DNA from: Angiostrongylus vasorum | Lineage: Eukaryota > Nematoda > Chromadorea > Rhabditida > Metastrongylidae | DNA length: 64,000 bases | Assembly (NCBI GenBank): GCA_018806985.1 | Contig: JADANN010000374.1 | Coordinates: 620,001-684,000 of the forward strand | Direction of reading: 5' to 3' | In this document: piece by piece, positions 1 to 11,740 of the stretch | How the letters are laid out: every line of letters starts with the position of its first letter | Position numbering within the stretch: the first letter of the stretch is position 1 | Notes under the pieces: generated by a model | The model's database searches: none | Told to the model about the DNA's origin: nothing | What the model saw: the letters and a program-made list of their open reading frames with translations, nothing else | Made by a program: the position numbers and the translations under genes

Positions 1-360
1 CGAACATAAAATACAACCACAAGGATGCTGAGATATGTACAAAACTCCGAACCTCAGCTAGACTTGGAACACGCGATTACCCTTTCCGTGAGCCCACATG
101 CTATACCATTCTCTCAGCCAGTTTTTTGCCCTAACGATGCAATCAGCAATCACCGTAGGCGGGAATGGGAGAATGGCTAAGAGAAAGGAACGCAACGGCC
201 TCGGTTGGTGTGGCAGATAGCACGTGAGTCCTGTTGTTGGTAATCACGGGGTCGAACTCTAGATGAGCTCCCGAGTTTTGCACGCATCTAATCATTCCTG
301 TGATTGTATTTCACATAATACCCTGTTATGAGAAAAGAATAGGCTGTAAATAAAAGTTAA
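1..360. repeat. SINE A copy, inverted-arm form, cut by window start
   Basis: The left arm (about 20-120) is the reverse complement of the family's right arm. The right arm (about 200-355) holds a tRNA-like head (GTGTGGCAG...GGTCGAACTC) and the family tail TTTCACATAATACCCTG. It is older and more diverged than the other copies. Confidence 0.6.
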
Positions 361-1009
361 GACATCACCAAAAGCATTACCAGAGCAGCGTAAAGTTGAA
401 GGATACGATTCATATGCTTCGTCGTGTGTTTCCTGCGTCAAAAAATGCTCTTACAATTTATCTAGTTAAATAATCTTCCACAACATCTAGCAGTGAAGAG
501 AATTTCATGGTATAGACGTCTTCAAGAACTGGTGATTTTTTTTTACGAAATCTGGAACAACTGTAAGTTCTCCTGCTGCACTGAGTATACACTTCTGCAG
601 ACTTCTTCCAATGCTCAAGTCGATGCGACGGGAGGCGAAAAGTATGGCCGCATTTCATTTTGCTATGGAAGCCGCGATCAAAAAGGATCAAAACAAGCTT
701 GACGTCTTCCAGGTGGGACTTTGACTCAGAAGTTGTTGTGATTAAACACAGAGATACACAGAGATTTGCTCAAAAATTACAGCAGAATATGATCATTACA
801 CATATTTTTTCAATGGTGGACCATTCACTGTGCCGTATCGAGCTCCATAAAGATAGAATAGTCTTATCAGCTTCCAAAACACCATATTGGAAATGGTTTA
901 AGCCCATGGATATAAAGCATTACGTTGTCGGAAGTTAAGAGGCGTGCCGTGGTTTCAACGTTGAGATTAACAGTGATCATTCATGTGATTACCTATTATT
1001 ACAGCGGTG
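361..1009. other. No feature recognised
   Basis: AT-rich sequence between two SINE A copies. Only short open frames occur, and no domain or repeat was recognised. Confidence 0.5.
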
Positions 1010-1372
1010 GTGGTAATATAACCCTTATGGTGCTGAGATATTTGCAAAACTCCGGACCACAGGTGTCTGTGGTGGGGGAACGAACGCGCTGTTTTCCTTT
1101 CCGGGGAGTAACGCGTTCACCACCACACCATGCGGGTCCTTCGTTTCGCCTCTCAGTTCTATCGATTACTGCCATCAGCAATCACCCGTCAGCGGGACTG
1201 ATCTGGGGAGCCCAAATCGGCAATGACCCCAGGCTGAGGCCCGTTCCCCCACCGCAGACACTTGTGGTCAGGAGTTTTGCAAATATCTCAGCACCATAAA
1301 GGTTATATTTCGCAACATAGCCTGCCATTAAAAACAGTAGGCAGTAAATAAAAAGGGTGAAGATGGTGCTGA
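1010..1372. repeat. SINE A copy, foldback form
   Basis: The left arm (1027-1160) runs in reverse: CCGGACCACAGGTGTCTGTGG, then the head GTAACGCGTTCACCACCACA. The centre carries ATCACCCGTCAGCGGGACTGAT. The right arm follows (1245-1372) with CCCACCGCAGACACTTGTGG and the tail ending TAAATAAAAAGGG. The two arms could pair as a long hairpin. Confidence 0.75.
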
Positions 1373-2100
1373 TAATGTTTTGATTGAGGGACTTCTTTAT
1401 GGGTAACTTGCACTCATCGACGTACTAACAACTAGAGAACGTTATCACATGGTGAACTGGCTTTCTATTTGTGGATGGATGATTCTTTAAAGAACGTTTC
1501 ATCAACAATGTCCTTGGCGTATTGAGAGCTATGACGTGGTTAGAAGCCGCGAAACAAGATTCGTTTGGTTTCAATACTTTTTTCGAACTACACTAGACCT
1601 TGAGGGAAATTTTTTTCATTCGAGTTTGAATAGTTGGCAGTACATGAAATGGCCTGCTGCTCTAGGTAGATTTTTTCATTTCATGGCAGAGCACGTGTAA
1701 CGAATGGTTCGAATTCCAGTTCTCTGACTGTTTTACGTAGTTCTTCTTACCAGGAGCTCCACATAAGAGATGGAAACTGCCACGTGATGTTGGTGACGGC
1801 GTTTCAACCGGTAGAGCTCTCCGTTTATCATAATGTGTATTTCGTTTTTACAACTTTCTGTTTGTCGTATTCAGCCGGCGATCAAAGACTCTTCGTAGTT
1901 TCTCCGGTACACTGTGGCATAGGAATACTACCTTGCCACCGAATCGTTTTTTGCTCATAACGTAGCGGCTGCTCAGGAAGAAGAACGAAAACATTAAATT
2001 TTTACGCAACCTATATTAGGCCATTATTTTTATCGCAGCGATTAGAAATAGACTCTCTTTACGGGTTCTCCCATATTTCCATATCGTAATTGGCACTGGG
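1373..2100. other. No feature recognised
   Basis: Intergenic or intronic AT-rich sequence with short unrelated frames; no repeat family recognised. Confidence 0.45.
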
Positions 2101-2402
2101 CGTGGCACTTGGACGCACTTCTTTGCGAGCATTTCGGAATGGACCCCGGCGGAAGTTGGAGTCCACCTTCCTGATCCGAGCCACGTACCATGGCTTTCCA
2201 AAGGAGTGACAACTTCTACAGTGCCGCTTGGATGTTCTCCACTGCCATCACTTTGGTCCACATTCCATCAAGAGCTCCAGAACGCTGTAGAGCCGAACAT
2301 ATCGCTTGTAGCTCGCACCTCGACTGGCGCCAGAGAGAAATGGCATGCCACGAACCGTTTCTGGAGGTCCAGAACTGTACGGGGTTTCCATCCTTATTCT
2401 AA
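2101..2402 (+). other. Possible exon of unknown gene (open frame ending in a good donor)
   Basis: A frame open for about 100 codons contains WTHFFASISEWTPAEVGV and STFHQELQNAVEPNISLVAR. It ends in HPYSK directly before a consensus donor (AAG|GTAGGT at 2403). It is richer in G+C than its surroundings. It could be an upstream exon of the tir-1 transcript or of an unrelated gene; no ARM-type similarity was recognised. The minus strand is also open for 81 codons. Confidence 0.25.
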
Positions 2403-4635
2403 GGTAGGTTTTTTAAGATTCGTTGGGCAATTCTATTCTCTTTTTTGGTTCGCCAAAATGGGATCGTCTTATACGAGATATAGACATTGGTGAAATTACC
2501 CAGTGCTAACTGATTTGGTGACTTAATATTCGTCTGAAACCTCTACCGAATAGATGTTAGAGCTTGGTCCTATGTAATGGTCTCTGATCTCATTGCGCTA
2601 TATTTCAATGCCGTTGTTTTTCTCTCCTTTTCACTTGATTTCCCACCGGTTTCGCTCTTTTTTATCGTCTCATTAGTCCCACCAATCAGTTAGATAAGCT
2701 GTTTGCGTCTAACTATCTTTCGCAATCGTTTCAGTCAATGACTAACTAACTGGTCGGTCAGCTCTCGTTATCTCTTCATGCTAAAAAACTAATAGTCGTC
2801 GTCCACATGCCTGTACTTATCCTTCAAGAGTTGTTTAGACAACTATAACCCCGTGATTATTCAGCTGATCATGCTGAACCATTACTTACTACTCACCCAC
2901 CTCTTATGGACAATATTGATCGTTAAATAGTCAAGTTCATTACTACCTCGAGTCTTTTGGTCTTGGTGGCATGAGCCGGGATGCCTACTGCTTTCGTAGA
3001 ATGACAAGAAAATCTTCCTCTGTTCTTCGTAAATTAAAGTCAGCAGGCTCTTATTGTGAAATTGATCATCTCTCCATTTTTCACTAGTACTCAAATGAAG
3101 TCCATATTCTCAAAATCACAATAGTTATTGTTCTTAACGTCATCATTAAGTTTTATGGTGGTAGCGTTTCTTATCACTTACGTGGAATAATCAATATTTT
3201 TTATAAGGTATTTTGATTTCTTATTAAATTAAGGTTTTTAAATTAATTAAGTATTAAGTAAGGTTTTCAAATTACGTAACTTTGCTACAAGTCTAAAGTT
3301 TGCATCTATTAACATTCCTGTTTTTTCTTCAACATTTTGGAGTTTGCTTAGAACTTTCCACTATGGTTGTTCCGCTGAGATTTTTTTAAGTTAAATAATT
3401 TGTTCTGCTAGATGCGGCTCCTTGAATTGTGGGATGACCTGGTACGTGAAGCAGTTCTCCAGCAACATACTTGCTTCAGGGTGTCCGCTCTCCCTTGCTG
3501 TCGTCATGAGTGCTCTGGCTACCCCTCCCATGTCCTTTCAGCGGAAGGTCGTCGATACCCGTAACGGGTTCCAGCAACTGATGCGGCTGAACTGCCACCG
3601 ATGGTTTGCACAGCTGTCAAGCTAACCAATGAAAGGCGCACGACAGTTTCCGCATGCGGAAGTGGTTTGTAAATAGAAGTCCATGTAGGTGGCGTCATAG
3701 GCAGTACGGTGTCATCACCTATTAATAATTAACTTGGGTTATTCACGAGTTATTCACTTTAACGTTTCTGATCGAGAAAAAATATTCAAAAAAAGCTCCA
3801 AATGAGCTGCTATTTGTCATCTGCACCAAATTCTGCGGTTACGTATTTATTCCACAAATGAAAAGAAAAATCTACGAAAACGTACTGTCATTCCAATTTG
3901 ACGCGCTCACCGATTGGCTTCGTATTGGTGCCAAAGATGAGCAACGGTCTCGGTCCCTCGAGTGCGGCTTTTTAGCTAAGAATAGCATTATGTTATCCAT
4001 GTTATCCACCGACTCTCTACATGAAGACCACCTAGCATGTGTTGCCTTAGCCTAGAACCCAAATTGAAGAAGGCAATCGGTTTTGCCACTTCACTAAGCT
4101 TATTGAAGAAAAACACCGAATTATCGACCAATGCCGAGGTTAAGAAAAACTCAGTCTTGGTGGTTTTGCCACTGTTTGCCACTTTACTAGTTCCTGTATT
4201 TTTTTTTGGTTTTTCGGGAATCCACATCTACTATCCCATACGAGTGCTATGATCGAAACGGTTGCTTGTAGTTGCACTGAAGTTTCTGGTTCGGAAATTC
4301 ACATTCTAAACAGGCTGTTTTTCCTTGTTAAAATGAAGGTGACACCGATATTTGGTGGCGATCTGTCTGTTAGTTGTGTTTGGGACTTATCAGCTTACTC
4401 TTAAGTTCTTTTTCTTGGTTCCAATTAAATTCGATATTAGCGAAAGCTCTTAATGAAGAGGACTGTCTGTTTAATCAAATAAGGAAACTTGATGATGAAG
4501 ATCCATCCTGCACTATAAATTATTCCCTGAAACGGCAAGAATTTCCTTAGGTACCACGCCGGTAATTCAGGTGATCATCGCGGTTTTTTATGAGAAGTCA
4601 TCGGCCGATGACCCTTCTGATGCTTTTTAATTTAG
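2403..4635. other. Intron or intergenic sequence 5' of the first recognised tir-1 exon
   Basis: AT-rich with poly-T tracts. Apart from the 3404-3560 stretch, no coding or repeat signal was recognised. ARM exons would be expected in or upstream of this region. Confidence 0.4.
3404..3560 (-). other. Short coding-like stretch of unknown origin
   Basis: On the minus strand a 46-codon frame reads MGGVARALMTTARESGHPEA then SMLLENCFTYQV, and ends TAA at about 3404. It looks like a piece of a helical-repeat protein but is too short to identify. It lies upstream of the recognised tir-1 exons, on the opposite strand. The plus strand also has an open frame (3422-3625), so the strand is uncertain. Confidence 0.2.
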
Positions 4636-7600
4636 GAGATCGGTGCAATTGATGCTCTGAAGGAGGTAGCATCGTCACCTGATGAGGTCGCAGCCAAGTT
4701 CGCCTCCGAAGCACTAACAGTTATTGGAGAAGAAGTGAATTTTGTTTTCGAATTGATAACAGTTGAAATATATACACAGTGATTTTCGTATGGAATAAGC
4801 GCATTTTTATCTTTGAGCTATTAGGCATGAAATCCAACTTTCTTGGAAGCTGCTATGAATTCGCTGTGAGAGTTCATGAAATAAGAAATAAGCCTGTCTA
4901 ATTTCTCTCTGTAGTGCAACTATACAGAAACCTAAGAAGGGAGATTGCTCTTATCCATCTTAATCATAGCGACTGGTACTAGAGTCGAACTTTGAAGGAC
5001 TTTTATTATGTGTTGTGGAACACTGTAGCGATTTTATTATCTTTTCCCAGTGCCATAGTGGTGATTTCTATGACTACTTACTTGGATACTTGGATGGTCC
5101 CGTTTTCATTATTTGTGACGGACCCAGCAAAAATTTTCGTTCTGTAAAGATTTGCTGGTTTGGCCATTGTAGTTTCTGGAGTCCCGAGGACAGCTTGACC
5201 AAAATCTGCCTCAGACAACCACAGGCAGTCGCCGCCCTTGTGAATCAGAGGGAGATTTGCCACCAAGCGACTAGTTTGATACCAGGACGGTGGTAAATCC
5301 TGGCATTGGTTTACTCTTAGCTGGGTTTCCTGACGGGAACGCCGAACTCCTTCTCAGCTTGGGAAACCGTGCTGGCAGGATGAATTCCCCCTGCTGTACA
5401 TCGCACCCCGACACCCAGGAACACCTCCCAACCACGACGAGGCGGTAAACCGTTAGGAGGGATTTCTGTGCAGTAGTCTTATATCAAAAAGTTTCTTTTT
5501 TCAAACAAACTGTTCAAAAATTTAGCAAAAAATCACAGTGAGCTTCTCCCGCACGACACTTGTTTTTTTTTCCTAGTGCGGCTCGATTATCTCTGTTTCC
5601 TAAGCTTCATAATAAAGAAACAAGCGTCGTCGATTGTCCTCGACACTTTTCAGGTGCCTTACAAACTCGCCCAACAAGTGCCAAACTGGACTGTGAACGA
5701 TGTTCAGTACTGGGTCAAAAAGGTGAGCTTCTTTTCCGAAATCTCTTTTATTCATATGATTCGTCATTATCATACATTGTAAAAAACTCTAACACTCATC
5801 TCATTTGGTTCGCTACCCTCCCTCCATCGCTGTTGATTAAACGTTGGTTCAAATTCCACTTGAGGGCTTCGTATTCTTCACGAACGTCATTTAAACCTGA
5901 TGGAGCTAACTCTGTCTAAAATCCTAGGATAACTCTGCTGAGACGTTCTCAGATTTTCCGCACAGGCAGTCCGTGGCCAATGCAGATCCAAGGCAGCTGC
6001 TCATGCAGACAAGTCTGCTGCGAATACGCTGACCTCGAAGGAATTGTGGGCTTCGTCGGTCCGGGACATGTCGAACCAGTGGGTAGTATATTGCAATACA
6101 CAGCATTTCTAACCATTGCTATTCCTTCGCCCCTTTTACCGGATTACTCCATCTTATTCACGCTTGTTTCTTTTTCTGATATGATTTCTGCCTCTCTGTT
6201 AGCCATTTTTAGATCATTTAGAGTGATTTGTATGAAATTGAATTCCTTGAATTTTTTTGATCCACGACAATGTTCGTCTTGTGAGCAATCCACTGAAGCT
6301 CTATCATACACCAGTTAAATCGGTTTTTGTTTACTAAGTGCCGGAAATTAGTCATAGTTGAACTTAAGACTAGTACGTCAGTTGTTGCTACGACATGATT
6401 ATTTTCAATTGTTTATCAGTCTATCGGCTTTGAAGTTCCATAAATTCGGAAACGAGTAGTCGTTGGTGACAGATATTCTAGCCTATGACGATCACACCCA
6501 TCACTCACAGCGTTCTTCTGTCAAAATAGAAACTCTTCTTTGTGAGAGTTGCACTTCCGCATTGTTATCTCGCCGTAGTGCTCCGGTCGCGATTTGGCCG
6601 TTTCCCACCTTGCTCCGACTACAACTAAGGTAACGCAAAGTTCAAAGGCGTATAGGCACATCTTTAAAGTGGAAAATATTCGGAAATAAATAAAAAAGAA
6701 CAAAGATTCGGCGTTGATGAATTTTTGAAAAGGTGCGCACTAATTCAACTTAATCAAGGTTAGAAGATGTGATTGAATGTATATCTGACCTACCCAATGA
6801 CTAGTGGTGGCCTGCCAGTGTATGAAATCAGTGTTGCTATCCTCTCAGACAGATGCGATAGGAACTTGCCATTGGTGAAGGGGGCTTGGTTGGCCTGAGA
6901 GCGGAATCGAACCAATGAACGATCGTGTAAATATGGCAGGGCACATCTAAGCACTGCGCTGCACGCATAAAATAGGAAGGTGGAATAATTTTAAGGCTCC
7001 AAATGGTTTTTGTAGTCTGATGGAAATCGTGTTTTCCCTGAGGTGTATTTCTTTTTTGGAAGAGTTCATCTGCGACCAGGATATATAGCTTTCCTATACT
7101 TACTTGATACTTGAGCGGCCCGTTTTCACTGGTTGTGCGGGCCCCAACATAATCACCATTTGTCGGAGATTTGCTGGTTAAGCCATTGTGGTTCCCTGGA
7201 ATCCCGAGGTCAGCCTGACGAAAGTCTGCCCCCAGGTCGTCACCACCACAGGCACTCGCAGCCCTTGTGGATCAGAGGGAGATTTTCCACCATGCGACTT
7301 TGATACCAGGACGGTGGTGGATCCTGGTATTGGTTTACTATTAGCTAGGCTTCCTGATGGAAACGCGGGGACTCCTTCTCAGCTGGGGAGACCCTGCCGT
7401 GGGGCGAATTCCCCCGTTGTACATCGCAGCCCGACACCCAGGAACATCTCCCAGCCACGATAAGGCGGCAAACCGTTGGGAGGATAGTTTTAGGTGATCC
7501 GGAGTACGGTGGTATGCAAAATTAACACGCATTGCCATTAAAAGGATGCGTTAACTAAGCAGTGTGGTCCTCGGACCTGAACTTGAACCGATATTGGCAT

Positions 7601-10064
7601 GAGAAGCACTACTCATAGCTTTCCTATACATGACGAAAATATGGAAGGTTAGATGAAAATAAACAGAGTAGCTCCACTGGGATCACTGCTTTTGATGACA
7701 GCAACAATAAAATATCTAGAGTGGTTTTTCTACATTTATAATTTTCTATTACAGTACCCTCCCAATGGTTTACCGTCTCATCGTGGCTGGGAGGTGTTCC
7801 TGGGTGTCGAACTGCGATGTACAGCGGGGTATTCGTCCCCCCGGTAGGGTTTCCCTAAACTGAGAAGGAGTCCGGGGTTTCCATCAGGAAGCCTAGCTAA
7901 GAGTAAACCAATACCAGGATCCGCCACCGTCTTGGTATCAAAAGTCGCATGGTGGCAAATCTCCCTCTGTTCCACAAGGGCTGCGACTGCCCGTGGTGGT
8001 GAAGACCTGGGGCAGACTCTGGCCAGGCTGACCTCGGGATTCCAGGGAACCGCAATGGCTTAACCAGCAAATCTCCGATAAATGGCGATAATGCTGGGGC
8101 CCGCACAACCAGTGAGGACGAGCCGTTAAGTGTCAAGTATTACAGTACAAGTAATATAAAGAAATACTAGCCAGCGTTCTACTGGTGTTTCAATGTTTCG
8201 TTCTATCACTGCCATTTCCTCAAATGTTTGATATTCCTTGAGAGTTCGTAGGACTAAAAGTAATTAACGTAGCGCTATCAGATTTATCGACAGCGCTAAA
8301 AACGGGAGGAAGAGGTCGAAAATCGACCAATAAATTAATTAGTGGGCTAGAAATTTTTCCTTGAGAAATGAGCGAAAATCATTTCTAAAGCAATGAGAAG
8401 AAGTACAGAGCTATTCGTTCTCCAAGAAGCATTGGCTTGGACGGCGGCCTACGGCTGGAGAAATATTCTAATAAATAATAGTTATTTGAAAAATTTCTTT
8501 GTAATGGATCCAAATCGAAGTCGGTGTAACCTGGATCTTTTATTCCCTAATTATTGCATAATAGTTAACCAGTAGAAAGTCGTTGGTCGAATTTAGTTTG
8601 ATCTAGTCTACTCAAGCGGTTTAAATGTTTGAGCTCCTTCGGTTACATGCTTATCAGCGCCGCTATCAGATCAGTAAGTGCGTAATGAACTGAGTCGCAA
8701 GCGAGCGGCGATCTATTACGATGAGAATCTGAATGAAAAACATCGAAGTGTTCATTTCAGATTGGCTTTGAAGATTATGTGGACCATTTCGCTAAGCAGA
8801 TGGTTGACGGTGATATTCTTTTACACCTGAATGAGAAGGAACTTGAGCGCGACATCGGCATGTCTTCTGGTCTTCATCGAAAACGCTTTATTCGTGAGCT
8901 AGAGAGCCTCAAGATTGCTGCAGACTACTCCGCGGTAGACGAGAGCAACCTTGATCAGCTACTCATGTCCCTCAGCCCAGAATTGTCTGTGTACACTTAT
9001 AAGATGCTGTCTTGTGGAATCAACCGATCCTTGCTTGGATCACTGACGGATGAGCTGATGCAGACGGCTTGTGGAATTACAAACCCGATTCATCGACTCA
9101 AGATGACCCAAGCTTTCCAAAACGCCAAGCATCCTGATGAGGTCGAATTAGCCGTGCTGAGTAAACAGATCGACGTTTTCATCAGCTACCGAAGAAGCAC
9201 CGGAAACCAACTTGCCAGCCTTATCAAGGTGTTACTGCAGCTGAAAGGCTACAAAGTGTTTATTGACGTGGATAAGTTGTATGCAGGAAAATTTGACTCG
9301 TCGCTGCTAAAGAACATTCAAGCAGCTAAGCACTTCATTCTTGTCCTTACACCAAACTCCCTTGATCGACTTTTGAACGATCATAATGGTGACGACTGGA
9401 TCCACAAGGAGTTGAAATGTGCTTTCGAATATCAAAAGAACATCATTCCGATCTTCGACCAAGCATTTGAATTCCCGCAGAATGAGGAACAAATCCCTCA
9501 AGATATTCGAATGATCACTAAGTACAATGGAGTGAAGTGAGCTATTCTTTTTCACAATGCATTTAGCTTGTTATCTCATCCTAGTGACCTTCCGTAAGTG
9601 CCAAGAAAAGCTAGGAGAAAATGAAAAGGAAAAGGGGGCCTATATATGCTTTCTGTGCTTTTTTTTCTCGTTTCAGTTTATTATCAACAGTATACTTCTC
9701 TGATCAAGGCAAGAGCTTTTGAGAGCCATTATAACGTGGAGGTTAACTCATGAGTCGAAAAAATTTTTTTTCTGCGACGGTCATGAAAAGTCAGTCTTTC
9801 AGATGGGTTCATGACTACCAGGACGCATGCATGGGCAAAGTTGTGCGATTTATCGAAGGTGAACTGAATCGAACGCCTAGCTTGTCAGCTGCGGTGGGTG
9901 CATCCTTATTTTTTACATATCCTGTCTTTTAATAGTGTCATTCCGACTTTTTATGATTCCAGCCCAATCCCGGGTCCTCAAAATCGACGAGCGATTGGCG
10001 CACGGTCTGCGGCTATACAGTCAAGTCTTCGTCAGACATCAACGACGAGCCACAGAGTCAATAG
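4636..10064 (+). CDS. tir-1: TIR-1/SARM1-type NAD-hydrolase adaptor, 3' part of gene (5 exons seen)
   Basis: Exons 4636-4734, 5654-5722, 8761-9536, 9803-9893 and 9963-10064 join in phase and give 378 residues plus stop. Residues 1-33 (EIGAIDALKEV...) match the last ARM repeat of SARM proteins. Residues about 42-108 and 118-180 are tandem SAM domains (oligomerisation). Residues about 192-345 are a TIR domain with DVFISYRR, FIDVDKL and DDWIHKEL; the Glu in HKEL (residue 273 here) corresponds to the catalytic Glu of SARM1 NADase. In nematodes TIR-1 acts upstream of the NSY-1/p38 MAPK pathway in innate immunity and neuronal patterning, and SARM1 drives axon degeneration (established knowledge). 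The start is missing: exon 4636 begins in phase 0 after TTTAG, and no convincing ARM exon was found upstream. The last exon is least certain: phase 0 gives the stop at 10062-10064, but a donor-like GTAAGT follows at 10100, so other C-termini are possible. Confidence 0.92.
5073..5460 (-). repeat. Family D element (about 390 bp) with target-site duplication
   Basis: The minus strand begins CCTCCTAACGGTTTACCGCC and ends TATCCAAGTAAGTA. It is flanked by GATTTCTATG (5063-5072) and GATTTCTGTG (5461-5470), a 10-bp duplication with one mismatch. It sits in the tir-1 intron 4735-5653. Confidence 0.8.
6762..6962 (-). repeat. SINE B copy, diverged
   Basis: Shares TGATTGAATG(T/C)ATATCTG and the reverse-complement tRNA-like head (GAATCGAACCA...GCACTGCGCTGCAC) with the other B copies. 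Confidence 0.65.
7098..7615 (-). repeat. Family D element, longest copy, with 14-bp flanking repeats
   Basis: The D core is 7098-7483, but the flanking repeat ATAGCTTTCCTATA occurs at 7084-7097 and again at 7616-7629, so the inserted unit appears to include 130 bp more at its 5' end (7484-7615). On the minus strand this extra part carries GTAGTGCTTCTC and GGTTCAAGTTCAGG, which resemble Pol III box A and box B. Confidence 0.7.
7758..8137 (+). repeat. Family D element with 11-bp target-site duplication
   Basis: Runs from CCTCCCAATGGTTTACCG to GCCGTTAAGTGTCAAG. Exact duplication TATTACAGTAC at 7747-7757 and 8138-8148. Together with the 7098-7615 copy it forms an inverted pair 140 bp apart. Confidence 0.85.
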
Positions 10065-10237
10065 TCGTGTCGGGGAACATCCACCATCCATGCCGTCAAG
10101 TAAGTAGAACAGATGCAATTCTTAAATCCCGAATCATTTGCATTTTGGAAAGATTTCTCATTTTATTGAGGTGCACTTTACCGATTTTTGAATATTTTCA
10201 TTGATGCATTGATAGCGATGCAATTTTTGATTCCTGC

Positions 10238-10624
10238 CCTCCTAATGGTTTACTGGCTCATCATGGCTGGGATGTGTTCCTGGGTGTCGGGCTGCGATGT
10301 ACAGCGGAGGATTCATCCCCTGGCAGGGTCTCCCAAGCTGAGAAGGAGTCTGGCGTTTTCATGAGGAAGCCCAGCTAAGAGTGAACGAATACCGGAATCC
10401 ACCACCGTCTTGATATCAAACTAATCGCATGGTGGCAAACCTCCTTCTGATCCACAAAGGCTGCGACTGCCTATGATGGTGACGATTTGGGGGCAAACTT
10501 TGGCGTGGCAGACCTCGGGACTCCAGGGAACCACAATGGCTAAACCAGCAAAACTCCGAAAAAAGGAGATTATGCTGGGGCCCGCACAACCAGTGAGGAC
10601 GGGCCGTCCAAGTATCCAAGTAAG
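10238..10624 (+). repeat. Family D element with 12-bp target-site duplication
   Basis: Starts CCTCCTAATGGTTTACTGGC and ends GTATCCAAGTAAG. Flanks TTTGATTCCTGC (10226-10237) and TTTGATCCCTGC (10625-10636) differ at one base. Confidence 0.85.
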
Positions 10625-10967
10625 TTTGATCCCTGCAGTCGCATGCGTTGTCGCATCACTACTAAACACTTTCTATCTCCATTTGAGGAATGGAAGCTAT
10701 GCTAAAGTAGAAAATCGCCCTTTTTTGGATCAAATACATGAAATTTCATATTTAAAATCTTCCCTTGTAGTTACTCCGGCTTCGTCGGCGGATAAAAATC
10801 GGCGAAAACACCACGCGTCCGTTACAACGGTTTACGATCGTAGCTGAGTGGAGATTCCGCTCGACTGAATTCATCAACTGAATCTCAGTTAATGTAACTA
10901 ACTCCTATACGGGCTCTTTATTCAAGAATGTTCTTGTGATTTTTGTGTTATGCACCGCTACGGGACC

Positions 10968-11120
10968 TTTCTTGTGCAACGACACCTCATTTTCTCTTTT
11001 TTAGTGGAATGATTCGTAATGTACAGAATTTTACAGCAATTAGGTAGTAATTTCCGGCATAAGAAAACAAACTTATTATTTTGTATAAAGAAAGAAACCG
11101 GTGTCTGCTAAGCAGCTGTT
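10968..11120 (+). repeat. Dispersed repeat E, copy 1
   Basis: Starts CGACACCTCATTTTCTCTTT and ends GAAACCGGTGTCTGCTAAGC. A second copy lies at 14486-14645 in the same orientation. Family unknown, non-coding. Confidence 0.6.
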
Positions 11121-11169
11121 GAATTTTCGTCCATAGATTGATGTTACTGGCCAAGAAGTAATTAATGAT

Positions 11170-11400
11170 AAATATTAATTCTCTTGATTGCTGATGGCAC
11201 TGATCGATAAGAAACTAGATGAGAAACAGGCGAAACGGAGGACCCGCATGGTGTGGTGGTGAACGCGTTAATCCCCGGTGGGGATAATAGCGCGTTCGTT
11301 TCCCACCGCAGACACCTGCGGTCCGGGGTTTTGCGAATATCTCAGCATCATTGTGATTGTATTAAATATCTTGTTAAACACATTACGTAGTAAAAGAGGG
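11170..11400 (+). repeat. SINE A copy
   Basis: tRNA-like head GCATGGTGTGGTGGTGAACG with box B-like CGCGTTCGTTTCCC, then the conserved tail GCGAATATCTCAGCATCATT. The left inverted arm is missing in this copy. Confidence 0.75.
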
Positions 11401-11580
11401 TAGAGATACTTTACAGCCCATCATCTAAGTGGTTTTTTGTGAGATTGTCCCCACTCGACTTCTCACCACAGTAAATTATCAAAAAACTAGTGAAACGGAT
11501 AATCATTAATAGTAGCAGCGTCTCTGTTTCCCTTGATGAGCAAACGCGGGGCTGTCATCACAGTATTTATTGATACACAG

Positions 11581-11740
11581 TAGCTGACGTTTCGGTGATT
11601 TCGCCTTCTTTAAACCCGTTTCGTTGACATTCCTCGCCCATGAAAGACTCTGTGCGGCTGGTTTCCAATAGAACCCGGAGGACTTAAGAACAGCAAGACG
11701 GCTCTGAAGAAGGCGAAACCGCCGAACTGTCAGCTACTTT
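11581..11740. repeat. Inverted pair of degenerate PLE hammerhead motifs
   Basis: The reverse-strand motif at 11583-11617 (AGCTGACGTTTCGG...TCGCCTTCTTTAAA) has lost CUGA. The plus-strand motif at 11701-11738 has CTGAAGAAGGCGAAACCGCC but GAACTGTC instead of GAAACGTC. The arrangement matches the ends of the PLE at 25.9-26.6 kb, but only about 80 bp remain between them. Confidence 0.55.

Larger units (their letters stand above)
5723..8760. other. Long tir-1 intron (3 kb) loaded with repeats
   Basis: The exon 5654-5722 ends VQYWVKK and the exon at 8761 starts IGFEDYV, which is continuous SAM1 sequence, so everything between is intron. It contains one SINE B and two family D copies in opposite orientations. 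Confidence 0.85.

Noticed and set aside
5928..6090. Coding-like stretch in the tir-1 intron (QGSCSCRQVCCEYADLEG)
   Set aside because: Flanking exons 5722 and 8761 join seamlessly within the SAM1 domain, and an insert here would disrupt it. No in-phase exon can be made.
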